Shown here: positions 21,045 to 34,340 of the stretch, in pieces
Layout: the number at the start of each line of letters is the position of its first letter
How positions within the stretch are numbered: position 1 is the first letter of the stretch
NCBI GenBank assembly: GCA_028752905.1
Contig: JAQNBH010000015.1
Location: 15,564,156-15,628,155, forward strand
DNA length: 64,000 nucleotides
Direction of reading: 5' to 3'
Source of the DNA: Cladorhizidae sp. MBARI D1340-BT2
Taxonomy: Eukaryota > Porifera > Demospongiae > Poecilosclerida > Cladorhizidae
The notes under the pieces: generated by a model
What the model was told of the DNA's origin: nothing
The model's input: only the letters and a program-made list of their open reading frames with translations
The model's database searches: none
Position numbers and translations under genes: made by a program

Positions 21045-24000
21045 TTGTTCAACACAGATGAAGACGTCTACTTTCAAGACTGACATTTGAATGTGGAGCC
21101 AACCAAACATGACCATAAAGTGGTCCTCTCCATGGCTGACCAGCCACGTTCACTGCATCTACTTGGCTAAGGCATAGAAAGGTTGGTCCACAGTAGGCAG
21201 GCAACTGCCAAGGTTCAGTTGGTAGACTATATACTGCTCTGACAATGTCCATTGAATGTCTTATCGTGGCAGCAGGTGAATCATTCTCCAGAAACAAAGG
21301 CAACGGTGTATTAATAGCTGCAGGTGGGATCACAGTCTGGTGGATGTCAGCATGATAGGAAGATCACAATACCCAACATGCTGTGATATCTCATGCTTTT
21401 CTAAAGCTATCATCACTGCTCTCAATCACTCATACTCTTCATCTTTTATTTTTATTCTTATTTGGAAATCAAGGTCTCTCACCAGGCCATTCACTGGAGC
21501 GGCTGTGAATTGCTTCATACCTTGAGATAGGTGCAGCACACAGGTGTATGTCTGTGGCAAAAGAATGATTGACCTGGTATATTGTGTGGACCTGTTGATA
21601 ACAAGCATGACATGGTCGGTGCCTGCACATTCACGTGTAGGATGCATTATCAAAACGATACCAGTGCCATGAAATGAGTCCTCACTAGAACTTGGATTGT
21701 GATTGTTGTGAAGAGACCATTGCACATTTTTGGTGGGCACACTTCTTCTTTCTTAAAGTATTTGCAGACTCTATTAACAATTTCATCCAATCACTTGCAA
21801 GAAGTGATCATATGACACACACATCCCCAGACTGAAGTGTGTGTCAATTAACCCTCTCATATATGTGACAGCATGGATTTTCAGAGCCACGTAGAGTAGA
21901 AGAGGCACTGACACAGTCATGGCTGTGACACACTGTGTCCAATGACTTTGCTGCTCATAGATGCTTAACACTGTCCAAGACCAGCGAGACCGTTAGAGCA
22001 GTGGTAATAGTAGCTGTTTCCACAAACTGATTCTGTGCTTGATGTTCGCCACATCTAAGATCATGTTCAATAGAGCAAAAAGAGATAGTGGTAAACACCC
22101 TTTCTGATAATTGGGAAGGAATGAGCATCAAGGTGAACTTGGTGTCAAACATATCTCTGTGTACCACTTCTACTGCTCTCACCAAATGCATGACATCACT
22201 GTTATGGTCATGGGTGTTTTTGAAAGAATCTGCAGTATCTTCCTGAAATATCAGAAGCATGTCTCTCCCCTGAGAGTATTCCATTAGGTCTGGAAACACA
22301 GAGAGAATCCTGTTCTTCAATCTGGTTGTGCAGATTCGATGACTCACAGTGACACCTAGCTGTTCCAGTCTAACTCTGTGCAGGTATAGGTCAACCTGGT
22401 CTGCCAGTTTGACCACAGAGGAACAATGATCACCACTTGTTTCCTCTGAAGGCCAGCAATTCTGCGAAAAAAATGCCACACAGCTGAACCTCTTCCTCAT
22501 GAGCGTCCATTGATGCAGCCTGTCTTGCTTTGTTATAGCACATCCGGAGGCATTTAAAGTGATATTCCTCATCCCTGGGTGCAAGTTTGGCAGGAAGCTC
22601 AGTGTCTTCTATTTTCAGGCAGCCTTTCTAACATTTCTGTCCAACTGTTTTGACAATGGCGCGTGGAACATTTGCAGGAGATGCAAACAGGCTCTTTAGT
22701 CCGGGACATGGCTGTGATCATACCATGTGTGAATCCTGGATGCATCAGACTGCTGCTAGTTTGATTACATTTTTACCAACAAGTTTTATGCCACTAGACT
22801 CTGTTGATCACCAGTGTGGCTTCTATGCCACTTCCATTAATCCCCATCCTGTCCAGGTCCAGCTCAGCTGATATTCATTAGAGTTCCTGAAATGCAAGGA
22901 GATTGTTGGCGAGTGACACATATCGGCGACCTAATGGTGGCCTGTTTGACATGGTAGGGCATTGTAAATCTCTCTCGGTTATTACTTGGTAGAGAGCACA
23001 AACTTCCCAGTCAGTGGCAACGTGGCTTGGGAGGAGAAGGCTTGGGCAGGATCAATCAGGATATGGCATTTTGACATGGTGACAAAGAAAGAAGCAGACA
23101 ACAGTGCCTAAGTGAACAATACCAGGCATCTTCCAAGTCTATATAGGTTTCACAACTGACAGTGCACACCAGAGTATAAGGAGTTAGCTGAGGCAGTTTG
23201 TATCTGCCCTCTGGTGACCTTGATAGGTCATCCGCACATTTGGTGTGTTATTGTACATCATAGGAAATAATTATTCTGTGATGTACTAAAAAACTGGAAA
23301 TGTGATGCTGAGTTCAATGCCTTTCAAGGTCTCCAGAAGTTAATTTCCGAGATAAATCTTTGGTGCACGTAGACTATGTGCTGAAATAAATACTTGGTGT
23401 ATGTAGATTGTATGCTGAAATATATGCTGAAATAAAACCTTTGGGTATGTAGATTATATGCTGAAACTTTCATGCTTTAGTCAAAAATGCACAATTGGTT
23501 TGCCACTATTACTCAAACCTGAAGTGATGAGGAACCATCATTCCAGCTATCTCAATGCCTTTCAGGTCAAGTTAGGTCTGGTTTGGATGAAATGAGGGGA
23601 GGGGGGTGGGTTCAGTTGATTTATTTTGGAAAGGAGACATGGTAACTTGAGAGGGTCGGTTTCAATTTTACCAAGATAGATCAGGGACGAGTAGACCCTT
23701 CATGGAACTTACATTGATGATGGTGGTTTCTGATGAATCATTATCACAGATAACATATGACACACTGTTAAGGCTGCCTAGAGAATCTGGATAAACTACT
23801 TGATAGCTCGTCCACTCTGAATATGACGGTGTTAAACCTCCTTTCATTGGAGTGCTCTGAACACACTGTCGAAGGAGGAGAGAAAGACAATCTCCTTTCA
23901 TTGTAGGGCCCTGGGTGAACAGTGAAATGAGATAAGGAAAGTCTCTCTCGGAGGAGTGCCCAAGAGTGACAGTCATATATAGGAAGATATAAAATGGAAG

Positions 24001-25490
24001 AGGGAGGGTTCACTGTTGAGAGGGGAGCTGGCAGTATTCCTGAATGTGATGCAGTGGAACCACAACTACTGAAGTGAAGCTATAGGTAATTGTTTGCCAG
24101 GATTCAACAAGGTTTCAAACTTGCTGGAAAGATTTTTAAAAAAACACTTCACAGATGTGACAACTCAATGTCTACTTTGTTTAATCTATAATTCGAGGGG
24201 GTTTGTGGATTTGCAGACCATTTTGAAGGCATTCTTAGACAGTCCACCATAACAACAATGGGTCCATATTGCAAACTTCCATCACACCGAAGAGCATCAT
24301 CAACTTGCTGTTTGCCTACTGCATCTTTTACTTCATCATCACAGATGTGTCAAAAGAAATACTTCCTTAGGCTTCTTCCCAGTGCACATTTATTGAATAC
24401 CATTTCATGGCCTGGGTTTGTTTCTTCAACACCAGCAAGTATAAGTAGAAGGCAACTGACTGAAGACAATGAGGAAACACCTGGAGAATGGGAGAACCTT
24501 AGGCGACAACTGCTAGCTCAACGATGGCCAATAGAGCAGAGAAGAAGTTTGCATGAATAAATTGTAGCTAGTGAGGCAGATAACAAGGATTAGACACGCT
24601 TACAAAAGCTGATGTCATACTGGAGGAAGCAGCTGTAGGTCTGTTATGAAATGAGCTGGTTCGATAAAAATAGCTCCAATAGAAGACAAAAAATATAAAG
24701 ACCAGAGATAGATGTGCCATTTTCAGGGTATAAAAATAACTCAAGTAAGTTGTGTACACCCGTTTGCCCTAATCAAGTAAATTTTCATTTGTTGACTTTT
24801 TTCTTTCTACCAAACTTAGATCAATGCAGGCAGCTACAGCTGTAATTCGTAGTTATAGGTAACTTTCTCATGGTTTTCAGTTCTCCGAGTGCTCTTTTGA
24901 GTTTCTCAAGTACTCTTTTAAAATTATATACCAACTCTCAATGAACTCTCAGTTGACATAATAACATTAAATTGACCTTCTCCATAATCGACTTCAAATT
25001 GTTAAATAACCCCCATTCCCACCCCCACCCCCCCCCAAAAAATTAAATGAACAATATACAAACAAATAAATAAAACATCAATTATATATAATTATATTAT
25101 ATAAACTAATAAAAATAAATAAATAAATAAATAAAACTTAATAATAAAGCATCTAGTTGAAACGTCGAGTGAATACAATTTGAAGTTGATTATTGACAAG
25201 GTAATTTTAATTATAATATCAAGTTAAGTTGATAGCTGGCTGCAAGTAGAATTAATGTGTAGACATTTTTAAGTTTCTTACCCGAGTAGAGTGCTTTTCA
25301 GATTTTTGTCCTCACCCAAGTTGTGAATCTTATGGATAATCAATGCATAAAACCGAATAGCATAAAACCAAATTGCACTGTACAAGGATAAACAAAAATA
25401 GTGTAGGAGACTTTATTATAATATCAAGATCAGATTAAGTATGTGGTAGATTTACCATGATTGTTCCTATAACATATATGCCAATGCGCA
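21045..25490 (-). mobile_element. Uncharacterised multi-copy element, copy I
   Basis: Read on the minus strand, this region matches 35390-38712 on the plus strand through most of its length, block by block, so the two are inverted copies of one element. The matching blocks include the 5' terminal segment (about 25240-25490), the segment around 24860-24920, the 24258-24560 region, 23560-24060, and the open frame 22584-21955. An AT-rich insert at about 24930-25240 is private to this copy. After about 21552 (descending) the two copies diverge: this one continues with APVNGLVRDLDFQ, then LPLFLENDSPAATIRHSMDIV and VNVAGQP. That 3' module differs from that of copy II. From memory both modules occur in multi-copy ORFs of cnidarians and sponges. 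Several stops interrupt the frame. Confidence 0.7.
21955..22584 (-). CDS. Longest open segment of the repeat-element protein (copy I)
   Basis: This 209-codon frame contains DRLHQW, CVAFFSQNCWPSEETSGD, VVKLADQVDLYLH and FQEDTADSF. A degenerate counterpart is spread over 38000-38420. I know this only as part of an uncharacterised multi-copy animal ORF; no enzyme motif is visible. It is the central part of a longer product: related frames continue on both sides after frameshifts, so it is not a complete gene. Treat it as a relic exon-sized open segment rather than a working protein. Confidence 0.5.
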   Translation of the reverse strand: MHPGMRNITLNASGCAITKQDRLHQWTLMRKRFSCVAFFSQNCWPSEETSGDHCSSVVKLADQVDLYLHRVRLEQLGVTVSHRICTTRLKNRILSVFPDLMEYSQGRDMLLIFQEDTADSFKNTHDHNSDVMHLVRAVEVVHRDMFDTKFTLMLIPSQLSERVFTTISFCSIEHDLRCGEHQAQNQFVETATITTALTVSLVLDSVKHL

Positions 25491-27239
25491 ATGGTAAGCT
25501 CAAATTTCCTAGCAGTTTTACACTTGGTAACATGCAAGAGTTTTGTGTGGGAATAGAGGAAACTCAGGTGTGTTTGTTGGTCAGTTCTTAATACTTCTTA
25601 TCACTCTTCCTCGAAATTCCCCTCTCTCTCCCCCCACCCACACCTTAAGATAGATAGGTTTTAACACTCCCCTTCCCAATCTAGATTCTCCCTATGCACT
25701 GAAGCCCCTTCATTGGATCATTGTCAGGGATCTCCACAGACTTGGCCCTGACTGAGAGAGAACCACATGGGTCATCAGATCTACAGGCCAGCGGAAGTGT
25801 TTCGAACATTGATGAACCACACAGGTTGCCAAATGGTTCAGACAAGTCAACTGAGGAGAAGGATGCTGATTGGTCAGAGACTCATGCCGGAAGGCCACTC
25901 CAGAATACCAAACATGGTCATTTTGGGGGAGATTGCGGACACGTCTGACGAGGGATGACGTGAAGAGAGAGAGAGAGAGACGAGTGAAAAAAACAACTTT
26001 GATAGATTTATGTGCGATTAGGACTTATGAGAACTAAGAGTAGTTGCATTTTGTTCAATTAAAAGGCAGCGCACCTCATTTTTGCCTTGTTTGTAATTAA
26101 CTCGCTCTCAAATTGTAGCTACAGGAATACTGTAGGCTGGGTTGGTCTAGTAGTAAATTAGGATAGCATGGTTCTAATTTGGACTAGGCATCAAGGTGTT
26201 CCTCTGCATTGCCAAGCTAAAGCAGCTGGAGTGTAGGGAGCGGGACGCTTACAATCATGGATAGTCAAACCAGAGCTTGTGAAGATGATGAAACAGTTTT
26301 ACAACACAGAATTTTTAGAAATTTATCGATATTATGCTAGTTTTCAAAGCAATGCTCAAGTGTCAACTTTAGATTCTCTTCTCTGCTCTAGACCTAGCAC
26401 AGTTTCATTGCTGTTGCCAGTCTTTGCTAATGAGAATGCCATATTCATGGAGTGTCACGTGTGATGCCAACTATCCTAGTATATTCAACATAGGGATGCC
26501 AAATTTCCTGGGACACAATATACCAATGCCACAACTTTGCCAGTGTAAGTGTAGACCAGGTAAAATTTTCTAAAGAATAAGTACGCTTAATATTATAATG
26601 TTGGATATTTCCCCCAAAAAAAATTAAAGATTCTGATAAAAGGCATGGGCTCACTATGCACCAGTAAAGGTTTGTAATGTTTATGCTAACTTGAAGTTGG
26701 CATGAGAAGTTACCATGAGAAATCTCCCTTACCACGATCATTGATTGGCTGTATTGGTGAGTAAATGTGCTATGCTCTGACTCCTGATTGCTTCAAATCC
26801 AAAACTGTTTTCTCCAAGCACTTGAGAGAAATGACAAAGAATATTCGCATTCAAAACCAATATTAACTGTAGGTTATTTTTTGTCTTCATTGCCAGTTAG
26901 ACTTTGGCATCATCCACTATTGAGCAACTTCCTTAGACTCAGGTATAGCCTCCAAACTCCATCTGCCCATGTATCTACAAGGGAAGGAGAGCCGCAAAAT
27001 TATTCCATTAATTAACTATGAAGATTGCTTTGAGATCTAGAAGCTTCAAATGGATACTAAGGCATGACAAACTATATAAAGTTAGTGTTTGAGATAGCTG
27101 TGAGAAAGTAATAGCTACAAATCTCATCTGTAGCTATAACTACTGCATTGTACTATGATCCAAAGAAAGAAATCAACAGATTTACTACTACTTTCTATGC
27201 ACTCATAGTTAACGTTACTTTGAATTACACAACTTACTG
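25491..27239. other. Intergenic, nothing recognised
   Basis: A GA-dinucleotide run lies near 25965-25980. Frames such as 26279-26464 and 26445-26741 show no motifs. Confidence 0.45.
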
Positions 27240-29112
27240 TGTTGTGGTTTTCAATACAGTTTACGAAGCTGCCATCCACCCATCACTTCTTGGCAACTCT
27301 TTTCACTAAGATACTGCTATGTCCTCAAGTCCCTCCCCTAATCTCAGCGCATGGCCAAACTGATTGCTATTCACAAGAAGGGTAGCATCAGAAATCCTGG
27401 AAATTTTCACCCAATTGCATTGACATATGCACTTTCAAAAAACCTTTTTTCGATTGTTCAGTATATCAAAACTATAATATATCAATGATATGCTACATTA
27501 CTTCAAGCTATATAGTGAGATTTCTTGCTGTATTCGCTGTCTCTTACTCATCGCTATTCGGGTATATCAGTACAAAAGAATGAAACTCCACCTTTCATCA
27601 TAAAAAACTGGGTTGTTTTCCAGGGACATATATTATACACTACCCCCTTTATTATACCCCATAATCCAGATCTGCTCCTCTTGCACTGGGTAGTTTCATC
27701 TATGCACTGTGGAGTGTTGAGAAGCCTTGCAGGTCCTTGGACAAAGTGTTGTCAGAACGAGACTGGAGAGGCTATCCTGCTGTATTATTCAGAGGCTTTA
27801 CAAGTCTGTTAGGCTGTCTTCGATTAAATAGGCTTCTGCAAAGAGTAAGGCAAGTGGTATCTAACACCTGAAACTCCCATCTCGTCTTTCCCCACTGTGG
27901 AAACATGATTCAGCAAGCAGCACAAGGTAAATGAATCAGTGACGATATAACCATCATGATCTCGAGTCCCTCCAAACATCAGAATGTTCTTTCCTCCATT
28001 GAGAACCACTGCAAAGATGTTGGTCTCTGTATTCACCCAGATAAGAGTTTTATGCTGGTGTTTGATGGTAAGACTGTAAAGGAGAGGATCTCCTTCCATA
28101 TCGGTGAAGCTGAAACCAAAAATATCACTGATAATTCCACATCATTCCTTGAATCATCAATTGCTTGAAGTCAGCAGATATCCAAGAAATTTGGTAGTAA
28201 GGCCTTTCTAGAGCATCATACTCTCTTCAACGACTAGATGTTTCCCCAATATGTGGGGAATACAAAGTGGTTGGACATTCAAACAATATTTGGTTCCATG
28301 TGTGCAGTACACATTAGCTGTGCTTATTTGCTGGTGCAATAAAGAAATCCAAACGCACTTGTTACAAAACTGATCAAATCTTGGCTTGGCTTCACATGTT
28401 CAACTTCTGTAGCTGTCCTGCGCCATCCTTAAGTCCTTAACATCCCCACTTTTCAACCAAAGCAAAGCTAACTTATCTGTCGGCTGCCACCATTTCAAAG
28501 AATCCAATGATCGAGGAAATAGCCTCCAGGGTCTTATCACCTCCATTCTAGTTTGCTCATTGGATTGAGAAAGACATTGGTGATGTACTCTCAGTGGCTA
28601 TGAGATAATTTGATCATAAGACCCTTCCCAGGGCTGTAAAAGCAGAGCTATCCAGAGAAATAATCCAAATAGTTTTCAATGCTTCAGTGGCACTGCAAAT
28701 TAGCTGATGTTTTGTGCGGTCTAAGAAAGACAACAAGATGTGGAACAGACTCATTTATGTGTCTTCTGCTGGTTAGCTATCCTTCCTGTTACAAGTCACT
28801 TCAGACACTCAGCTAAACTAGAAACACTAGAAATACTGAGTTGATGCTAGTTACAGGCTTTGTAATTCGTCCTCTCCCACAACCTCGCACATCTTAAATG
28901 GTTGCCCCAAGATCTTATCCAAAGGTCACTTCACTTATCCTCCCGAAGCTAATGTCTAACATTAATGCACTTCTCTCATCAGAAAATAAGATCTTCACTG
29001 ACTTTGCTGGTTTTTGGGCATCTGATGACTCACAATCTACTTTTCCTCCTGAAATACTTGTCAGTACAGCACATCCAGATATTGTGATAATATTGGGAGT
29101 TTCTCCTCATTA
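27240..29112 (+). pseudogene. Decayed LINE-like RT element
   Basis: Plus-strand pieces appear in the order of a LINE protein. At about 27344-27420 the fingers region reads MAKLIAIHKKGSIRNPGNF and PIALTYALSK. At 27956-28168 a thumb-like part reads LSSIENHCKDVGLCIHPDKS. At 28898-29112 a C-terminal part reads FTDFAGFWASDD, STFPPEILV and HPDIVIILG, which matches the tail of known multi-copy RT proteins of invertebrates. Many stops lie between, so the element is long dead. It is in the same orientation as the ODC genes. Confidence 0.6.
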
Positions 29113-30694
29113 AACTTACAATATCCTACAATTCACCAAATTTGTTAGGCTCGCAGTCGGAAGATGGAGAAGGCAAATTACAACAACTTGGAAATAGGAA
29201 AGTTTTCTACCATCTTAGCAATTAATATCAGTTCATTCCGTCACTCTTGTCCTGGTACTCAGAAGGCCTTTTGATCCCACTTTCCAGCCATGAATATAAT
29301 CAGTTGCAAGAAAACTATTGGATAAGGCTGGTCGAATGGCAATCTCGACACCATCTTTCTGGCCCGAAGTGACATGCTGTGGAATGCAGAATGATGGCTT
29401 CTTAATTCTGTTTTTGTCATTGTTGCTGATGTTTGTTTGTTGTTGATTTATTAATCTGCAAAGACTATTACCATCTTTGTTGACATTGGAACACCTTGTT
29501 GTCCTATGGTATGATATACCATTATTGCTTTAGTTCACTTTGAAATAAAGTTAGTATTAATATTGGCTATAGCTACAAACCAAACCTGTATTAGCAGCTT
29601 CACTGTTCTGGACTAGGAACAAAGAAGGAATTCTACCGATGAAAAACTACAATTCTGGCTGCTACAGTACTCCATGAAGGCCACAGATTTAATGTTGTCT
29701 AGCTATGAAGGTGTGGAAATAGTTGTCATGCAGATTGTTGAGTGTATGTGCATACTGAAACATTAACAACAGATATTTTTTCAGCAGTTCAGCTAGATGT
29801 ATATTTTCCAGAATATATAAAGAAATAGACCTGAGAGAGAAAAGTCAAAGTGTGCTTCTGAAACTGCAGTACAAGGAGAACTGAGACTGGAAGAAAAAAA
29901 GAGCAAGTGATAGAAAAATGCATGGTAGAAGCATAGCAGCTCATCATGAGAAGCTTCCTTGGGCTCGGGTAAAGCTTCCACACTCCATGTTTAAAAGAAT
30001 GGACGTGAAGCTTCATTCTGACACTCTAGCTTTGCTAAATTTGAAAAAACAGAAATGATCGTCACACTCAATATTGAGTGAATTCTCGTCACAGACTTGC
30101 ACCAGATTGGAATCTGTAAGGAATATCTCTTAGCTACTCTACATAATTATAACAATCCATCTTATGACTTAAATAATTTACAGATCAGTGTATAGTGTTA
30201 GGCCTGCTACTCTACTTGGCTAGTAGAATACCTAGAGCAATGCTCTGAATTAGGCCAACAATGCTAAGAATTAAGTATTGGTAATCATGCTTAGAGTAAT
30301 TGTCCATCTCTCCATCACACTTTCACTTGCCAAACAATGCTTTGCTAATAGGCGAGTGAAGCGCACCCTTACAGTGGAGCCAGATGGAAAACTTGTTATT
30401 GCCGTGCATGGTGTGTGTATGCTTCGTACTCACTGTAGGTTCACCTGTAAAAAAAATAGGAACAGGAAGTTTCGGCAATACGAGAAAACATTTAGCTGGA
30501 GGACGAACTGTCTGCACTGCAAGTGAGAATTCCACTGCTTATGCAGAAAACTGAACTATGCTTATAAAGAAGCTAACACGGTTGATATTCAGTGGTAGAA
30601 ACCAAAGATATGAATATGCTTTGTACATAACTCTGAAAATTCCCATCTGAAATTGTTACAGAAATATCTATGTTTATATTGTAAGATTTTCATT
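29113..30694. other. Intergenic, nothing recognised
   Basis: The frame 30278-30526 (plus, 82 codons) has six cysteines and basic residues but no recognisable domain. The opposite strand may be part of the neighbouring minus-strand Ty3 remnant. No support for a gene was found. Confidence 0.4.
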
Positions 30695-33216
30695 TCACTG
30701 GTAACCTTTCCAAAATAACAAGCAGGCCTCTGTGCACAATGTACTGCATCCACTGCCTGAAGAAGAGAACTGATGCAGCAGGTACAAAGAGTCATCTAGG
30801 AAGGCAGCACAGGTACTGCGGAAGAAAGTGGCGGGTGGTATGTTCTCTTTTCCGGGGAGATAGATAATACCATAACTATAGCAGGACAGCTCTACCTGCC
30901 AATGCATGATTTTATCATTCTTAATTTTTCCCTTATGTCGCTGGTCAAACATAATATTATAGGACACAGACTTCTGGTCAGTCTTCAAGCAGAAATGTCA
31001 TCCAGTTAGGTAGTGTTTCCAATGGCGGATAGATTCTATGATGGCCTGGGCCTCTTTCTCGATGGAGGGATGTCGGATCTCCGACCCTTGTAGTGTCCTC
31101 GAGAAGAAAGCTACAGGACGTCAAGCTTGGTTCAAGGTTGCAGCTACAGCCACTTCTGATGCATCCGTCTCCACTTCAAAAGGTAACTACTTTACTACCG
31201 ATTCTTCAATACTTTTGTTTAGACTTTCAAAAGCTGCAATAGCATCAGCAGACAATGGAAAAGTTTTGCAACTGTTTATGGGGCTGATTCTGTCTGAAAA
31301 CCCAGGAATCCATTGAGAGTAGTGAGAGAATAACCCTTTACATCTATTGAGAGACTTGATTATACTGTTGGGGACAGGAAGCTCTCGAAGAGGTCTCAAA
31401 TGCTCAGGGTCCGGGCGGATCTCACCCTCTTCTACAACGCAACCGAGGATGGCGAGGCATCTAGTTGATAAGACACTCTTTTCATCGTTGTAGGTCATAT
31501 TTTTCCATTTGGCTACCGCAAAGAAGAGCTCTAGATTGGCATCATGCTCGTCTTGGTCATTTCCGCATATGGTAAGGTTCAAATAAGGCAAAACACCGGC
31601 GACCTGTTCCTTATGCACAAATTCCTTATGCACAAATTCAGTCATTTCCTGTTGGAAACACGCAACGCCATTAGTAACACCGAATGGGACCGTGTGAACT
31701 GGTATAAGCCATTACTTACCTCAAATGCAGTATATGGCCGTTCTTCCTTCCTAAGAGGAACTTGGTGGTATGCACTTCGTAGGTCGATAGTGCTGAATAC
31801 CCAGTACTGAGCAATGGAGTTTACCTGGTCACATATACGTGGAAGAGGGAAAGCATCCAATAGTGTAAACCTATTGATAGTTTGTGAATAGTCTACTACC
31901 ATCCTCCTTTTGTGGTTATCACCCTTTGCAACGACAACTTGGGCTCTCCAGGGCGACTTGCTAGGCTCAATAAGCCCTTCTTTCAGGAGCCATCGTGTTT
32001 CCGCGGTAAAGAATAGCGAATCTTCGCGATTATACTTGCGTGACAAGGTCGCAATCGGGTGGCAGTCATCTGTTAGATTAGAGAACACCTGTGGTGGGCT
32101 AATATTCAAAGTGCTTTTACTACAGATAGATAGCGAAGACTTAGGAACACCATATTTAAAAAAAATACCCTCTCATGTTGCATCTGGAAGTCTAAGCCTA
32201 GTATGAGGGCAGCACACAGTTCGGGGAGGACAGAGAGGTGTACCTGGGGGTAGGTTCTACCCCCAAATACGAGGCCAACAAGACAATAACTGCCCACATT
32301 CGTTGCCAGGGAGGATGTAGCCATCGATATTTTTCCCGATGAAGGGTAGACATGAAGAGTTGCCGATTTCACCAGTCCCGGATGAATGAAGCTTTCAGAG
32401 CTCCCACTATCAACGAGGGCCTTGGCTTCAAATCCATCTATGCTCACCGTGGTCGTCGACTTAGCAAGTGACAGCAGCACGTCAGCGGAGATGGTAGCGA
32501 GCATTGGTCGCCACATTGCAGCTGACGTCCTCCCTTCAGACAGGGGTGGGGCGCCACTTCGGCAAACTTTCCCTTCTTTTGGCACTTAGAAAACGTGACT
32601 TCGCAAGCAGGGCACTAGGAGCGAGGATGCCTTTGGTAGCCACAGAAGAATAACTTCTGTCCTTGAAAACAAGACACTGTAGAAAGAGTAGAAGGGTTGA
32701 CAGCCGGGTCACAGTCTGGTAGAACATTGTCTACTGGTAAGACGGCAGCATTGAATGATAGGGGAGTTGCCGTATATGACTCTTAAGCTGCGCGCTGCTG
32801 ATTCCAGTGACCTGGCATGATCGAACATAGTCTTGAGGTCCAGAGTATTATTTTCCAATAACCTTTGGCGAATAAGTCCAGAAGTTAAACCAGAGATGAA
32901 AGCGTCCCTAATGCTCTCCACACAATATTTAATGGAGGAAACATTCTGGTAGTTACAGTTTTTGCTAAGACTTTTGAGTACCTGGAGGTTTCCACAGACT
33001 GTTGGCGCCTCGTAGCAAGGATTGTCTGGCATATTCGTTGGTGGGCTTTATATAGAGAGTGTGTAGCGTCTCAATCGCCGTTGGGTAATCCCCACAGTCT
33101 TCGATGTATTGGTAGATCTTAGCAGACCGAAAGTTTGTGAGTACTCCGAGTTTGTCAAAACCCTCTCGGTTGAGGACAGCGAGAAAGTTCTGGAATGCCT
33201 CCTCCAGTGGAGCCAA
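30695..33216 (-). mobile_element. Decayed Ty3/gypsy element (gag to RNase H)
   Basis: Minus-strand frames give gag (33216-32709: FQNFLAVLNREGFDKL, then YLQVLKSL-type and FISGLTSGLIRQRLLE), protease (32585-32106: LVDSGSSESFIHP and ALILGLDF), RT (32109-31187: RRMVVDYSQTINRFT, FSTIDLRSAYHQVPL, YLNLTICGNDQDEHDANLEL) and RNase H end (30988-30695: LKTDQKSVSY-like, YLPGKENIPPATFFRS). The RT box has lost its aspartate pair. At least four frame breaks and a missing integrase show it is inactive. It belongs to a different gypsy lineage from the intact element at 1796-7145. Confidence 0.85.
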
Positions 33217-33924
33217 TCCTTTGAGGCGTCACTCGAGTTTGGATCTGCCTACAAACATTCCGGACGAAGGACTTTATCCATCCAGAGATCTAGTTGTATA
33301 AATTGTTGTGATTTATACCATAGAGAGAAAGGTTTTATACATCTAGATCTCAAACATGAGGTCTAGGTATCGACAATACAGTGTACAGACATATAACGGG
33401 GAACTAATGTCATGCGCATAACTATCTAGTGGAAAGTTCAAGTTAGTTCCAGATCACTACAGGCCTACTACAATAATTCTTTCTAAATATATGGCTTGTG
33501 CTCAAACTTTCCAGCCATATCAGGGGCGGAAAAATATTCCTGGCTTAACCATCAAGAGGTTATCACTTGAATAATCCCTCATGTCAATTTTTTCACAACT
33601 TATGCTTTTCATCTCAAAAAGGGAAAAGGTTTCTTTGGGTTTTGTCAGTCATTTCTCTCGAGTGCAAGGAGAGGACAGTTGTAGATTTGAATAGGCATGC
33701 AGCAATCAAGAGTCAGAGCATAGCTCATCAATACAGCCAATCAATGATTATGTAATGGAGATTTCTAAGGTGACTTTTCATTGCAACTTCTAGTGAGGAA
33801 GTGTATCCTCACTAGCATTGATGGCAACAGCAAAGAAACTCTGCTATATAGGCAGGGCGTGGGGTATGTGAACACCTATCTCTCATCAGCTCACCATTTG
33901 CACACAGGCATTATTATATGTAAT
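33217..33924. other. Flank of the Ty3 remnant, nothing recognised
   Basis: No LTR partner could be found for the remnant to the left. No coding frame with motifs was seen. Confidence 0.4.
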
Positions 33925-34200
33925 AAAATCTCTGCAGACATTTAAATTTTTTATTTCAACTCTTGGAAATGATAGGAGCAATTATGGTAACCACCCAACA
34001 CTTTGAAGCTATTATATATGTTATTAAATAAAGACCACTACACACTAAAGTTTTTAATTAAAAATAGAAGTTTACTATGCAATTCAGTTTTATGCCTTCA
34101 TTATTCAAGATATACAACTTAGGTGAGCACAAACATCTGAGAATCACCCCCCAGGTAAGCAACTTAAAAGTTTCTACACAGCTAATAGACATTTGATATA
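33925..34200 (+). repeat. Solo copy of the terminal repeat of the uncharacterised element
   Basis: About 260 bases are repeated in the same orientation at 35390-35640 (start of copy II). Shared blocks include ATAAAATCTCTG, GGTTTTATGC-type and AGCAACTTAAAAGTTTCTA. An inverted match lies at 25240-25490 (end of copy I), and a fourth partial match at 35100-35180. It behaves like a terminal repeat able to exist alone. Nearby, 34231-34340 holds two tandem copies of a CTCCTCTAGAATCAG...AGGGACAAAGTGCA unit. Confidence 0.6.
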
Positions 34201-34340
34201 GCTATAGACAATGATACTGACTCTCTTGTTACTCCTCTAGAATCAGGTGCTCCAGGGACAAAGTGCAGCCAAGCTGGAATTATAATTATTGTACAACACT
34301 CCTCTAGAATCAGCCACTCCAGGGACAAAGTGCACCCTAG

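Noticed and set aside
30278..30526. Cysteine-containing 82-codon frame as a secreted peptide
   Set aside because: The leader-like start is weak, no repeat of the cysteine pattern is known to me, and the region adjoins a decayed retroelement.
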